Positions 24,744 through 32,684 are shown, counted from the first letter of the stretch. The stretch: DNA of 37,699 nucleotides from an uncultured Oscillospiraceae bacterium (GCA_910588135.1 CAJUOT010000027.1:1-37699); one strand, 5' to 3'. Translations and numbers: made by a program. Notes: generated from the letters alone by a model not told the origin.

Positions 24744-26015
24744 TCAATAGTCCCAGTCCGCGGGGTCGGTGCTGGGGAACGTCACCACCCCGTTTTCCGC
24801 ATACTGCTCAGCCAGATCCTGCTCCGGGTCGTATTTCACCGCGGTATCCGGGTACATCCTCTCCCTGCCGTACTCGTCGGTGACCAGCGCCACGATGCAG
24901 TACACGTGGTCAGGTTCCAGAACCCAATCCCCCTCCAGACGGAAAAACCGGGTGTCCCGCTGGTCGAATCCGTTATAGTTGGGCGGAATCCCCTCCACCG
25001 GCTCGTACCAGACCAGCAGCTTCTGATCCCGGAATAACCCCACCTTGATGCTGGAAGCGGCGGCGCACGCTTCGCCGAATCCGCCCACCGAGTCAACCCA
25101 GACGTATTCCTCCACCTTGCCGCCCCATCCCCACAGCCCGTTCCCGATGTTCAGGCCGGGAAAGCTCTGGGTATACATACCATCGAACCGCTCCACCATC
25201 TGGGTCTGCCGCTGGTCCCCGGTGAGCAGCGCCGCCGACACCGTGATCTCGTCGGTGAGGGGCACGGTGGCCCGGGCGGTAAAGGCGTGGTCCTCCCCCA
25301 ATGCGCCGGGGACGGCGACAGTCCGGCCGCCGCTGTCCAGCAGGAACTCCGCCGCCATGCCCTCCACGTAGGTCCGGGGCAGGGCCCGAACCTCAATGGT
25401 CACGGTATTCGCCCGGTAGTCGGTGGATACCACCTGGGCGCTCTGCTCCGCCGTCAGGGTGTTCTGGCTCTGCAGGATGCTCTCCACCCGGCCGGCGATG
25501 CCGCCGATCTGGTTATTCACGTTTTGGGTGACGTTGCTGATGGCGTACTGCAGGTTCTGGTAATCCTGCCGGGTCTGTTCCAGCTGGGCGAACAGGTTCA
25601 CCAGCACCGCCGCCAGCGCCGCGGCCCCCAGCGCCGCCAGCACCTTGGGCCAGCGGCGGCGTTTGGGCGGCTTGGTCTCCGGCGCTTTTTCCCCGCCGGC
25701 CTCCGGCCCCACCGTCTCCCGCAGGATGACGGTGTGCTCCGGGGGCCGCGCGTCCAGGTAGCGCCCCACGATCTCCTCCACCATCCGCAGCTGCTCCGCC
25801 GTCAGCTCGGGCCGCGCGTCCTCCTCTCCCAGCAGCCAGTCGATGGACACCGAGAACTCCCGGCTCAGGTTCACCAGCTTCTCGATCTCGGGCAGGGCGG
25901 CGTCCGACTCCCACTTATAGATGGCCTGCCGGGACACTCCCAGCCGCTCCCCCAGCGCCTCCTGGGACAGCCCCAGCTCTTTGCGTTTCTGGGCGATCCG
26001 TTGTCCCACCGTCAT
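24744..26015 (-). CDS. Membrane-anchored XRE-family transcriptional regulator
   Basis: A 423-aa protein. An XRE helix-turn-helix is at residues 1-60 (GQRIAQKRKELGLSQEALG, then SRQAIYKWESD). A charged linker leads to one TM segment at about 123-143 (KVLAALGAAALAAVLVNLFA). A coiled-coil-like stretch follows (about 144-190, LEQTRQDYQNLQ), then about 230 residues of probable extracytoplasmic domain with several Trp and YV-rich strands. The topology suggests a one-component sensor whose DNA-binding end is cytoplasmic. ATG 26015 follows GAGGAGGTGAGG; the upstream in-frame ATG at 26066 is less likely. The external part matches no domain I recognise. Targets are unknown. Confidence 0.82.
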   Translation of the reverse strand: MTVGQRIAQKRKELGLSQEALGERLGVSRQAIYKWESDAALPEIEKLVNLSREFSVSIDWLLGEEDARPELTAEQLRMVEEIVGRYLDARPPEHTVILRETVGPEAGGEKAPETKPPKRRRWPKVLAALGAAALAAVLVNLFAQLEQTRQDYQNLQYAISNVTQNVNNQIGGIAGRVESILQSQNTLTAEQSAQVVSTDYRANTVTIEVRALPRTYVEGMAAEFLLDSGGRTVAVPGALGEDHAFTARATVPLTDEITVSAALLTGDQRQTQMVERFDGMYTQSFPGLNIGNGLWGWGGKVEEYVWVDSVGGFGEACAAASSIKVGLFRDQKLLVWYEPVEGIPPNYNGFDQRDTRFFRLEGDWVLEPDHVYCIVALVTDEYGRERMYPDTAVKYDPEQDLAEQYAENGVVTFPSTDPADWDY

Positions 26016-26104
26016 GGGCCTCACCTCCTCTTTGACCCCTATGATACCACAGGTTTTTCCATCCACGCCACCACTTCAAAGTTATTTTTCTGTAAACTAC
26101 AGGT

Positions 26105-27640
26105 TTACACTCGCTCTTTCAGGCCTGTTTCGCCCAGCTCCAGCACCCGGGTGCACACCTGCTCCAAATACAGCCGGTCATGGGATACGCTGATGATAAC
26201 GCCGGGGAAATCCGCCAGCACCCGCCGGATCACCGGGGCGGACAGGGGGGAAAAGTTCCGGGTGGGCTCGTCCAGCACCAGCGCGTTGGCCCCGTTCAGC
26301 ACCATGGACAAAAACAGCAGCTTGGCCCGCTGCCCCCCGGACAGCCCCGCCGCCGGGTGCTCCATCTCCTCCGCCTTGTATTTCATGTTCCCCAGTAAGG
26401 TGCGGGCCCTTGTCACGTCCTCCCGATGGCCGCCGGGGGCCAGTATCTCCACCGGGGTGCGCTCCCCCAGCAGCAAATCGCCATAGTCCTGGGGCATATA
26501 GGCCGCCCGCAGGTCGGTGCGGGGCAGCAGCGCGTCCGCCACCAGCTTCAGCAGGGTGGACTTGCCCGCCCCGTTGGGCCCCACGATGCCGACCTTCTCA
26601 GGCCCCGTGACCCACAGCCGCACGTTTCGGGCCAGCAGCCGCTCTCCGGCCCGCAGCTCGGGTAAATCCAGACGCAAGGCCGTCTTGCCCGCCGGGAAGG
26701 CGGACTTGCCCCCGTCAAAGGCGGTCAAAATGGCCTCCTCCCACTCGGGCAGGGCGGTCATGTCCTCCTTCTCCCGCTCAAACCGGCGGCCCATGGACAG
26801 CACCGAATGCATTTTCTTTTTCAGCAGCCGCCCGCCGTGGGGGTCCTGGCGGGTGATGGTCGCCTGCTGATGGTCTACTTTGTCCCGAATCTGCCGGAAT
26901 TTTTCCTGTTTGGCGTCAAATTCCGCCCGCTCCTTCCGGGCCACCTGCTCCTGGTGGGCAAAGCCGGAGGCGCGCTCCTCCACATACTGCTTATAGCCCG
27001 TCCGGGCCACGGTGCACCGGGGCAGGGTGCGCCGCCGCAGCCGCTCCAGGTGGATGACCATATTTGCGGTGCGCTCCAAAAGGGTCTCGTCGTGAGAGAT
27101 GTACAGCACCGGCGCTTTACATCCCCGCAGGAACCCCTCCAGCCACTCCAGGGTGGCCAAATCCAAATCGTTGGACGGCTCGTCCAGCAGCAGCAGGTCG
27201 GGGCCGTCCAGCAGCAGCAGGGCCAGCCGCAGCTTCACCCGCTCCCCGCCGGACAGGGTGGACAAGGGGCGGGCGTCCCAGAACAGGCCGGCGTCCAGCC
27301 CCACCTGCCGGGCGGCGCGGTCCAGCGCCTTGGGGTCGGCGTCCAGAAAGGCCTGGGCGCACTGGCAGAATTCCCACACCGGCAGTTCCAGCTCGGCCGG
27401 GGCCAGCTCCTGGGCCAGATACCCCTTCCGCAGCCCCTTGTCCACAATCTCCCCCGTCCACTCGGCGTAGGGCTCCACAAGCTGGGGGTCGTACAGCAGC
27501 TTCAAAACGGTGGACTTGCCGTTGCCCTCCTCCCCGATGAGGGCGGCCCGGTCGCCGGGGGCCAGGGTGAAGGACAGCCCCTCCACCAGGGTAGTCAGGT
27601 CCTTCTTATGGGTGACAGTGAGGTTTTTCACCTGAAACAT
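26105..27640 (-). CDS. ABC-F family ATPase (ribosome-protection type candidate)
   Basis: A 511-aa soluble protein with two ABC modules and no membrane segment. Module 1: Walker A GEEGNGKST, signature LSGGERVKL, Walker B LLLLDEPSNDLD. A basic coiled linker follows (ERASGFAHQEQVARKERAEF and onward). Module 2: GPNGAGKST, LSGGQRAKL, and ALVLDEPTRNFSPLS. ABC-F proteins bind the ribosomal E site; many confer resistance to macrolide, lincosamide, streptogramin or pleuromutilin drugs. The long linker and the attenuator-type leader support a resistance role, though housekeeping members exist. ATG 27640 lies 7 bp after AGGAGG; ATG 27646 is too close, and the open frame to 27802 has no site and crosses the terminator. 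Confidence 0.9.
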   Translation of the reverse strand: MFQVKNLTVTHKKDLTTLVEGLSFTLAPGDRAALIGEEGNGKSTVLKLLYDPQLVEPYAEWTGEIVDKGLRKGYLAQELAPAELELPVWEFCQCAQAFLDADPKALDRAARQVGLDAGLFWDARPLSTLSGGERVKLRLALLLLDGPDLLLLDEPSNDLDLATLEWLEGFLRGCKAPVLYISHDETLLERTANMVIHLERLRRRTLPRCTVARTGYKQYVEERASGFAHQEQVARKERAEFDAKQEKFRQIRDKVDHQQATITRQDPHGGRLLKKKMHSVLSMGRRFEREKEDMTALPEWEEAILTAFDGGKSAFPAGKTALRLDLPELRAGERLLARNVRLWVTGPEKVGIVGPNGAGKSTLLKLVADALLPRTDLRAAYMPQDYGDLLLGERTPVEILAPGGHREDVTRARTLLGNMKYKAEEMEHPAAGLSGGQRAKLLFLSMVLNGANALVLDEPTRNFSPLSAPVIRRVLADFPGVIISVSHDRLYLEQVCTRVLELGETGLKERV

Positions 27641-27659
27641 ACGCATTCCTCCTCGACAT

Positions 27660-27693
27660 AAAAAATCCGTCCTTCCATGGCGGAAAGACGGAT
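27660..27693 (-). terminator. Leader terminator (attenuator) of the ABC-F gene
   Basis: On the minus strand ATCCGTCTTTCC pairs with GGAAGGACGGAT (one T-G pair) over a 5-nt loop, followed by TTTTTT, ending about 10 bp before the ribosome-binding site. Termination here would block the gene. Confidence 0.88.
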
Positions 27694-27766
27694 CACATGA
27701 CGAAAAGGCAAGGGCGCAGAGTACGCCCCCGGTCAAGCAAGCCGCCCTTCGCGCCATGAAAGCCCA

Positions 27767-27786
27767 GGCCCATCCAAATATGGGCC
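27767..27786 (-). promoter_or_regulatory. Stem-loop in ABC-F leader (candidate anti-terminator region)
   Basis: GGCCCAT and ATGGGCC pair over a 6-nt loop between the leader peptide and the terminator. A further AAGGGCG/CGCCCTT pair lies downstream at about 27710-27752. Alternative pairings are expected in an attenuator but were not computed. Confidence 0.5.
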
Positions 27787-27817
27787 CCAGCTCCGTGTTC
27801 ACAGCTTGAAGTTCAAC

Positions 27818-27832
27818 TTACTTGTTGCGCAT
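27818..27832 (-). CDS. Leader peptide MRNK upstream of ABC-F gene
   Basis: A four-codon ORF (Met-Arg-Asn-Lys-stop) has AAGGG 7 bp before its ATG, and lies between the strong promoter at 27910-27938 and the leader terminator. Such very short ORFs in ABC-F and Erm leaders let a drug-stalled ribosome change leader folding. The role here is inferred from layout only. Confidence 0.55.
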   Translation of the reverse strand: MRNK

Positions 27833-27867
27833 CCTTTCACCCTTTTCGGTTTTTTCTGAATGTCCAT

Positions 27868-27891
27868 GTTCCCCGCCCCCGGGCGGGGAAC
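27868..27891 (-). promoter_or_regulatory. 5' stem-loop of ABC-F transcript
   Basis: GTTCCCCGCCC and GGGCGGGGAAC pair perfectly, about 12 nt after the predicted start of transcription. No T-run follows, so it is a structural stem and not a terminator. Confidence 0.65.
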
Positions 27892-27909
27892 AAATTACAT
27901 CTGTCAATC

Positions 27910-27938
27910 AGTATAGCAGGGTTTGGGCGCCGTGTCAA
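27910..27938 (-). promoter_or_regulatory. ABC-F gene promoter
   Basis: Consensus TTGACA (27933-27938), a 17-bp spacer, and TATACT (27910-27915) on the minus strand. Strong constitutive-looking promoter, about 270 bp before the start codon, as expected for an attenuation-controlled gene. Confidence 0.88.
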
Positions 27939-27954
27939 GCGGGGCCCGCGGCGC

Positions 27955-28069
27955 TCAATACTCGGCGTAATCCCGTATCTTTTTGACGATGCCGATATAG
28001 TCGTGGGCCGTCCCCTGGAAGCGCTCCGGATTGATCGGGTGGTGGATATTGTAAAGGAAAAGGGAGCGC
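27955..28069 (-). pseudogene. C-terminal coding remnant behind the MFS gene
   Basis: The frame ending at TGA 27955-27957 reads a protein-like tail (YNIHHPINPERF, then GTAHDYIGIVKKIRDYAEY) with natural amino-acid use. It has no ATG, GTG or TTG start before it runs into the overlapping MFS gene in another frame. It looks like the 3' end of a gene truncated when this region was rearranged. I do not recognise the family. Confidence 0.4.
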
Positions 28070-29344
28070 TCACACCTCCCGGTTGTAGATGGCGGCCACG
28101 TCCCTCCGCCCCCGGAACATGAACAGCCACGCCGCGCACAGGGTGATGGCGCTGAGCGTCAGCACCACCTGCCGCTCGGGCATCACCTCGGCCAGGCTAC
28201 CCGCCAGCAGGGTGCCCAGGACGCCCCCCAGGGAACAGAGCATCTGAAAGGTGCCGTTGAACCGGGCCCGCTTGGTGTCGGGAATATAGGACTGGGTGGC
28301 GGCGATGCGGATGTTGTAGGAGGTCACCCCCAGCAGGCCGTAGAAGAAAAAGGCGATGGCCATGAGGGGGATGGGCAGGTACAGCAGGGCGCCCTCCAGC
28401 AGGGTCACGGTCAGGTACACCGTGAAGGCGATGGCAAACTTCTTCTGGGTGGGGAATTTGATCCGATAGTGGATCAACCCGCCCAGGAACCGCCCCGCCA
28501 CCGAGAAATTGGACACAATGGTGTACAGCGTCACCGCCGCCAGGGGCCAGGCGGCAAAGAGGGCGGCGTTGTTCCGGAAGAAGGGCAGGTGGAGGCTGCC
28601 CGCCCCGTTGCCGGAGAAGCCGGACACCATGAAGTACAGCGTGATGACCAGCAGGCCCCGCTCCCCCCGTATGTAGTCCAGCCCCTCCTTCAAGTCCCGG
28701 CCGAACCGCTTGGCCGCCCCCATGCCGTCCGCCGGGGGGGCCTTGTCCATATGGGTCTCCTGGTAGCGGATGGTGCGCTCGAAGCAGGCGGCGATGAGGA
28801 AACACAGGGCGTTGAACGCAAACAGCGGCGTGGCGCTGCCCAGCTTGTCGTACACCAGCGCGGCGATGGGGGTGGACATGGCGGCCAGCGGCCAGAGCAT
28901 GCTGGAGATGGAGTAGGCCTTGGAAAAGTTCCCCTCGGTGATGAGGTTGGGGTAAAAGCTGTCATAGGCCACCAGATACACCGCGTTGATGGCCCCCACC
29001 ACCACGCATCCCCCCAGCAGCAGCGGATAGCTGAACCACCCGCCCCGCAGCAGCCAGAACAGCCCGAAATACAGCCCCGCCGACAGAAAATCCAGCCGGT
29101 AGATCACCTTTTTCCGGCTCATGCGGTCCAGGTACGGCCCAGCCAGGATGGGGCACACCAGCATGGGCAGCTGGAAACACACGATAAACAGCGAATAGAG
29201 AAAGGTGGAGCCGGTGTAGTCCAGCACCATCATGCTCAGCGCGAAGCCGGACAGGGAGTTGCCGACCATGGACACCACGCTGCCCAGGGTGATGATGGTG
29301 AAATCACGGGTCCACAGGCTCTGCTTCGGTTGGTTTATCTCCAT
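28070..29344 (-). CDS. MFS transporter (EntS/macrolide-efflux-like)
   Basis: A 424-aa membrane exporter of the major facilitator superfamily with about 12 TM segments. N-terminal half: DFTIITLGSVVSMVGNSLSG (TM1) and LAGPYLDRMSRKKVIYRLD, the signature loop between TM2 and TM3. The general type is shared with MefA-like macrolide efflux and EntS-like exporters; the substrate is unknown. ATG 29344 follows AAGGAG by 9 bp and is preferred over the upstream in-frame start at 29386, which sits inside a terminator hairpin. Upstream on the same strand are a hypothetical gene and a WYL regulator. The gene overlaps the frame of a gene remnant at its 3' end. Confidence 0.9.
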   Translation of the reverse strand: MEINQPKQSLWTRDFTIITLGSVVSMVGNSLSGFALSMMVLDYTGSTFLYSLFIVCFQLPMLVCPILAGPYLDRMSRKKVIYRLDFLSAGLYFGLFWLLRGGWFSYPLLLGGCVVVGAINAVYLVAYDSFYPNLITEGNFSKAYSISSMLWPLAAMSTPIAALVYDKLGSATPLFAFNALCFLIAACFERTIRYQETHMDKAPPADGMGAAKRFGRDLKEGLDYIRGERGLLVITLYFMVSGFSGNGAGSLHLPFFRNNAALFAAWPLAAVTLYTIVSNFSVAGRFLGGLIHYRIKFPTQKKFAIAFTVYLTVTLLEGALLYLPIPLMAIAFFFYGLLGVTSYNIRIAATQSYIPDTKRARFNGTFQMLCSLGGVLGTLLAGSLAEVMPERQVVLTLSAITLCAAWLFMFRGRRDVAAIYNREV

Positions 29345-29365
29345 GGTATTGTTCTCCTTGACGAT

Positions 29366-29395
29366 GAAAAAAACCGGGTCCGACAACGGACCCGG
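29366..29395 (-). terminator. Terminator between the hypothetical gene and the MFS gene
   Basis: CCGGGTCCG and CGGACCCGG pair over a 4-nt loop, followed by TTTTTTT on the minus strand. It can end the upstream transcript, but also begins almost at the predicted start site of the MFS promoter. Confidence 0.85.
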
Positions 29396-29400
29396 CGTTT

Positions 29401-29430
29401 ATTCTATCACAGTCCCGGCGGCACTGTCAA
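29401..29430 (-). promoter_or_regulatory. Putative MFS promoter overlapping the preceding stop codon
   Basis: TTGACA (29425-29430) and TAGAAT (29401-29406) with an 18-bp spacer on the minus strand. The -35 box covers the stop codon of the upstream gene. Confidence 0.6.
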
Positions 29431-30089
29431 GCTGTGCCGCCCCCGCCCGGTGACCGCTGGAACGCGGGCACTGAGCGGGGCGCGCGGGCAAAACCTGCCA
29501 GGGCGTCCAGCGCGTCCTCCCCCTGGGGACGGAACGGCGCGCCCCCCGCCTCCGTCACCCGGAGGGAAAAGCCCTCCTGGTCGGCCTCAAACATGGCCGC
29601 GCCGGGGGCGGGGCGGTCGGACACCTCGTACCCCAGCCGCTCCAGCGCCAGGGTGAGGGCGGCGGGGCCCCGGGCCCAGGCTATGCCCAGCTCCCCCCGG
29701 CAGCCTCCCGCCCGGTGGGCCGCCCAGGCGCAGTCCGCCCCGGCCAGCAGGTCCCACTCCCCCGTGCTGGCAGGGCCGGGTTCCCCGGCCCGGGGGGGCG
29801 TGAAGCGCCGCCCCTCTCCATCCGTGAGAAAGGTCTCCACCTCCCCGCCCTCCTGCCGGACGAAAAGAGCGGCGGCAAAGCCGTAGTACCGGGCCAGCCA
29901 CGCGCCGCAGGCGGCGCAGGCCCCGTCATGAAAGCGGACCTCGCCCCCGGCCAGGGCCGCTCCGCACCCCGCCGCCCGGGCCAGCGCCCGGGCCAGGGGG
30001 CCGCCCCCGCTGCCGATGGCCACCGTACCCAGGGCGCCCAGCCGCAGCCCCAGCTCGTAAAATTCCCGCCCCAGTTGTGTGCGCTCCAT
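29427..30089 (-). CDS. Hypothetical protein, possible degenerate phosphohexomutase-like fold
   Basis: A 220-aa soluble protein, Ala/Gly-rich, with six Cys. I see no catalytic motif of a known enzyme. The spacing of patterns recalls alpha-D-phosphohexomutases: an early VAIGSGGGPLARALARAAGCG stretch where that family has its first substrate loop, then AALFVRQ..ETFLTDGEGRRF where the family has its Ser loop and metal-site strand, and later LERLGYEVSD and MFEADQEGFSLRVTE. The active-site Ser (ASHN) and metal Asp residues (DGDADR) are missing, so if related it is a non-enzymatic derivative. This is a weak, by-eye similarity. ATG 30089 follows GGAGGG; the in-frame start at 30131 has none. It lies between the WYL regulator and MFS genes in one direction. 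Confidence 0.65.
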   Translation of the reverse strand: MERTQLGREFYELGLRLGALGTVAIGSGGGPLARALARAAGCGAALAGGEVRFHDGACAACGAWLARYYGFAAALFVRQEGGEVETFLTDGEGRRFTPPRAGEPGPASTGEWDLLAGADCAWAAHRAGGCRGELGIAWARGPAALTLALERLGYEVSDRPAPGAAMFEADQEGFSLRVTEAGGAPFRPQGEDALDALAGFARAPRSVPAFQRSPGGGGTA

Positions 30090-30155
30090 GGGAAGTCCCT
30101 CCAAGTTTGGCCCTCCGGCCCTGTTTGGCAACAGTCTCCCCAGTTTATGCCCAGG

Positions 30156-31157
30156 TTATTCCTCCCGCCCCTCCCTGCGGCGGCGGTACATGGACGCCGC
30201 CGCCTCCAGCCGCGCCGCGAACTCGTCCACCGCCCAGTCCGGCGAGAGCACCTCCACCCCCGGTCCCAGGCCGAACAGCCACCCCCACAGGGGCGGGCTG
30301 GCCACCAGCTCCAGGGTGACGGTGAAGTATCCCTCCCCGTCGGGGACAAGGGCCGCCTCCAGCCCGAAGCGGTCGGTCACCACCCCCGCCAGCCGGTCCT
30401 CACACCGCAGCCGCAGCTGGCAGGGGGTGCCGGAAAACATCCCGAAGTGCCTGCGGGTGTAGCCCTCCGCTGTCCACTCCCCCCGGGGGTGACCCTTCAT
30501 CCCGGTGACGGTGATGCCCTCCATCTTGTCCACCCGGTAGTGGCGCACCTCCCGGCGCAGCTCGTCCCATCCGGCCAGATAGTAGTTCTCGCTGTCCCAG
30601 ATTAGGCCATAGGGGGTGAGCCGGTACCTGGCGCCCTCCCGGCGGAACACCCGCTCCCGCCGGGCGTTGTACTCAAAGTAGCGGAAGGTGACCACCCGGT
30701 TGGCGGCAATGGCCCCCTGGAGCCTGTCCACATTGTAGAAAATGCTCTCGTTCATGGTCTTGACCCGCCGGTCCACATACACCTGCCGCTGGAGCTGCCG
30801 GGCCTGATGGACGCTGGTGAGCCCCTCCAGCTTGCGGATCAGGGCCTCGCTCTTGCGCCCGGTGAGAAACCGGCTGGACTGCACCGCGTCCACCAGCAGC
30901 TTCAGCTCTGCCAGCTCAAAATCCCGCTGGCCGATATACCAGCCCCCGCCCCGGCCCCGGCGGGCCTGCACGTCCAGCCCCAGCTCCCGCAGCTGCTCCA
31001 TGTCGTCATAAATGCTCTTGCGCTCGGCGCTCAGCCCCCAGCGCTCCAGCTCCTCCTGCATCTCCTGCCGGGAGACCGGGTGGTCCTCGTCGCTGCGCTC
31101 CAGCAGCAGCTTGGCCAGAATGGGCAGCTTACGCTTGTAGTTGGCGGTCTTTGACAC
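30156..31157 (-). CDS. WYL-domain transcriptional regulator (YafY type)
   Basis: A 333-aa DNA-binding protein. The N-terminal winged HTH (about residues 1-65) includes PILAKLLLERSDEDHPVSRQ and the SAERKSIYDDMEQLRELG stretch typical of HTH_11/DeoR-like YafY proteins. A linker follows, then the WYL domain (about 140-220: YRLTPYGLIWDSENYYLAGW, then RHYRVDKMEGI) and a WCX-like C-terminal extension (YFTVTLELVASPPLWGWLFG). WYL proteins respond to small ligands or nucleic acids and often control local genes, here plausibly the MFS exporter. GTG 31157 follows a GGGGGGGA site. It has its own promoter. Confidence 0.93.
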   Translation of the reverse strand: MSKTANYKRKLPILAKLLLERSDEDHPVSRQEMQEELERWGLSAERKSIYDDMEQLRELGLDVQARRGRGGGWYIGQRDFELAELKLLVDAVQSSRFLTGRKSEALIRKLEGLTSVHQARQLQRQVYVDRRVKTMNESIFYNVDRLQGAIAANRVVTFRYFEYNARRERVFRREGARYRLTPYGLIWDSENYYLAGWDELRREVRHYRVDKMEGITVTGMKGHPRGEWTAEGYTRRHFGMFSGTPCQLRLRCEDRLAGVVTDRFGLEAALVPDGEGYFTVTLELVASPPLWGWLFGLGPGVEVLSPDWAVDEFAARLEAAASMYRRRREGREE

Positions 31158-31216
31158 GGCCGTCCCCCCCTTTCCGTCCCCAATCCTATCAGGAACAAAG
31201 TCCGATATTCAGGGAT

Positions 31217-31245
31217 ATTATAGCAGGCTCCCGGCCGCGGCGCAA
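31217..31245 (-). promoter_or_regulatory. Promoter of the WYL regulator gene
   Basis: TTGCGC (31240-31245), a 17-bp spacer, and a perfect TATAAT (31217-31222) on the minus strand. The same box pair and spacing occurs before ilvE. Confidence 0.78.
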
Positions 31246-31249
31246 GGGG

Positions 31250-31283
31250 AAAAAAGCCCGCCCCGGCTTTGCCGGAGCGGGCT
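31250..31283 (-). terminator. Terminator of the sigma factor-zinc-ribbon operon
   Basis: AGCCCGCTCCGGC and GCCGGGGCGGGCT pair over an AAA loop (one T-G pair), followed by TTTTTT on the minus strand, directly behind the stop codon. Confidence 0.92.
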
Positions 31284-31287
31284 GGGG

Positions 31288-32676
31288 TCAGTGGTGGCTC
31301 CCGTGGTGCTCCTCCTGGTGGTGCTGCTGGTGGCTGTGCTCCACCTCCGGCGTAAGGGTCTCGCCGCAGATACTGCTGTGGGTGTGGGCGGTGCCCCCCA
31401 CGTAGGTCTCACCGCAAATACCGCAGGTGTGGACATGATAGTGCGTTTCTCCCGCCGGATAGCTCACCCCGCAGTCCGGGCAGGTGCGGGTGTCCGGGGC
31501 CAGGGGATAGCCGCAGAGCTGGCAGTCGTGGGCTGTGCCCTCCGGGTAGACCGCGCCGCAGCGCTCACAGGTGTGAGGCAGCGGATAGCCGTCGCACATC
31601 GCGCAGTCGTGTTCCGTCCCCGCCGGATAGGACGCGCCGCAGCCGGGGCAGGTCTCAATGGCCCCGTTGGGGTCATAGCCGGAGGTGTCCTGGTCGGGGG
31701 CGCTGTCGTTCCAGTTGGGCTCGCCCACGCCCACGTGGGGGTGGCTGTGCTTCGTGCCCGCGGGGACGGTCTGTCCGCAGTTGGCGCAGGTATAGCTCCC
31801 GTCCCAGTCCGGGCAGGTCACGCCCTGGCCGGCGATGCGGCACACCAGGCGGCTCACCCGCTCCTCGGTCACGGCCTTGCTGGTTCCCGTCAGTTCGAAA
31901 CGGTAGCCATAGCCGTCCTTCATAAAGCTCACCCGACGGTCGCTGCCGTCCACGCCGCCCTGGGGGGTAGCCACGGAGTCAAATCCGTTGGCGGTGACTG
32001 TCAGGCCCCGAATCTCCTGTGTCACGCTCCCGGGATAGTCAAAGCAGGTGGGGGGCAGCTGGTTTGCCGTCACGGCGAACTCAAAGTGGTCCAGCGGCCC
32101 CACGGCGCCATAGATATACGCCCCCCAGAAGGAACCGTCCTCATACCATGCCGCCCAGCCGGACAGCTCGTAACCGTCCCAATCCAGGTGGGTGGACAAC
32201 GCGTCCTCCCCGCCCAGCAGGGCGGCGATCTCTTCCCGGGTCAGATCGCGCTTCACCGCGCCGGAAGGGATGTCCCAATCCGCCGCAACCTGGCCGGCCG
32301 CGCTGGACTTCATCCCGCCGTAGTCGATATAGGGCAGGATATAATAGGCGGCGATTCCGCCGCTCACCACCTCGTAGCCGCCGATGGTCTTTTCCCCCGC
32401 CTCCGTCACATCGCCGGGCTCCACGATGGCGATGTCGGGCTCGCCCACACCCGCGTTTTCCGGAGCGGCTGGGTCGTAGTCCACGAGGTGATCATAGACC
32501 TCCTCCCGGCTCAGCCACCACGTCCCCAGACCCACCACCAGCAGCAGCGCCGCGGCCATAGAGCCGTACTTTGCCCACGGGACCGGCCGCTTCCCCGGCT
32601 CCTTCAGCTCTTTCAGCCGCCGGTCCAGGGTGTCGGACACCCGTACGCCGTCCATAAACGTTTTATACCGTCTCAT
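31288..32676 (-). CDS. Membrane protein with extracytoplasmic zinc-ribbon array; probable anti-sigma factor
   Basis: A 462-aa protein encoded directly after an ECF sigma gene, hence a probable anti-sigma factor. Short cytoplasmic N-terminus (MRRYKTFMDGVRVSDTLDRR), one TM at about 38-56, then a large outside part. Residues 57-295 are mixed, with many Tyr and Trp. The C-terminal 166 residues hold CxxC pairs at 297/300, 343/346, 358/361, 370/373, 385/388, 399/402 and 418/421, several in the pattern C-x2-CG-x2-YP-x-GT-x-H. The protein ends in a His-rich tail (HSHQQHHQEEHHGSHH). This strongly suggests metal binding outside the membrane. ATG 32676 was chosen; GTG 32688, overlapping the sigma stop (GTGA), is an equally possible start adding four residues. 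Confidence 0.85.
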   Translation of the reverse strand: MRRYKTFMDGVRVSDTLDRRLKELKEPGKRPVPWAKYGSMAAALLLVVGLGTWWLSREEVYDHLVDYDPAAPENAGVGEPDIAIVEPGDVTEAGEKTIGGYEVVSGGIAAYYILPYIDYGGMKSSAAGQVAADWDIPSGAVKRDLTREEIAALLGGEDALSTHLDWDGYELSGWAAWYEDGSFWGAYIYGAVGPLDHFEFAVTANQLPPTCFDYPGSVTQEIRGLTVTANGFDSVATPQGGVDGSDRRVSFMKDGYGYRFELTGTSKAVTEERVSRLVCRIAGQGVTCPDWDGSYTCANCGQTVPAGTKHSHPHVGVGEPNWNDSAPDQDTSGYDPNGAIETCPGCGASYPAGTEHDCAMCDGYPLPHTCERCGAVYPEGTAHDCQLCGYPLAPDTRTCPDCGVSYPAGETHYHVHTCGICGETYVGGTAHTHSSICGETLTPEVEHSHQQHHQEEHHGSHH

Positions 32677-32684
32677 GTTATCGC

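Noticed and set aside
27641..27802. 54-residue N-terminal extension of the ABC-F protein
   Set aside because: No ribosome-binding site, and it reads through the attenuator hairpin.
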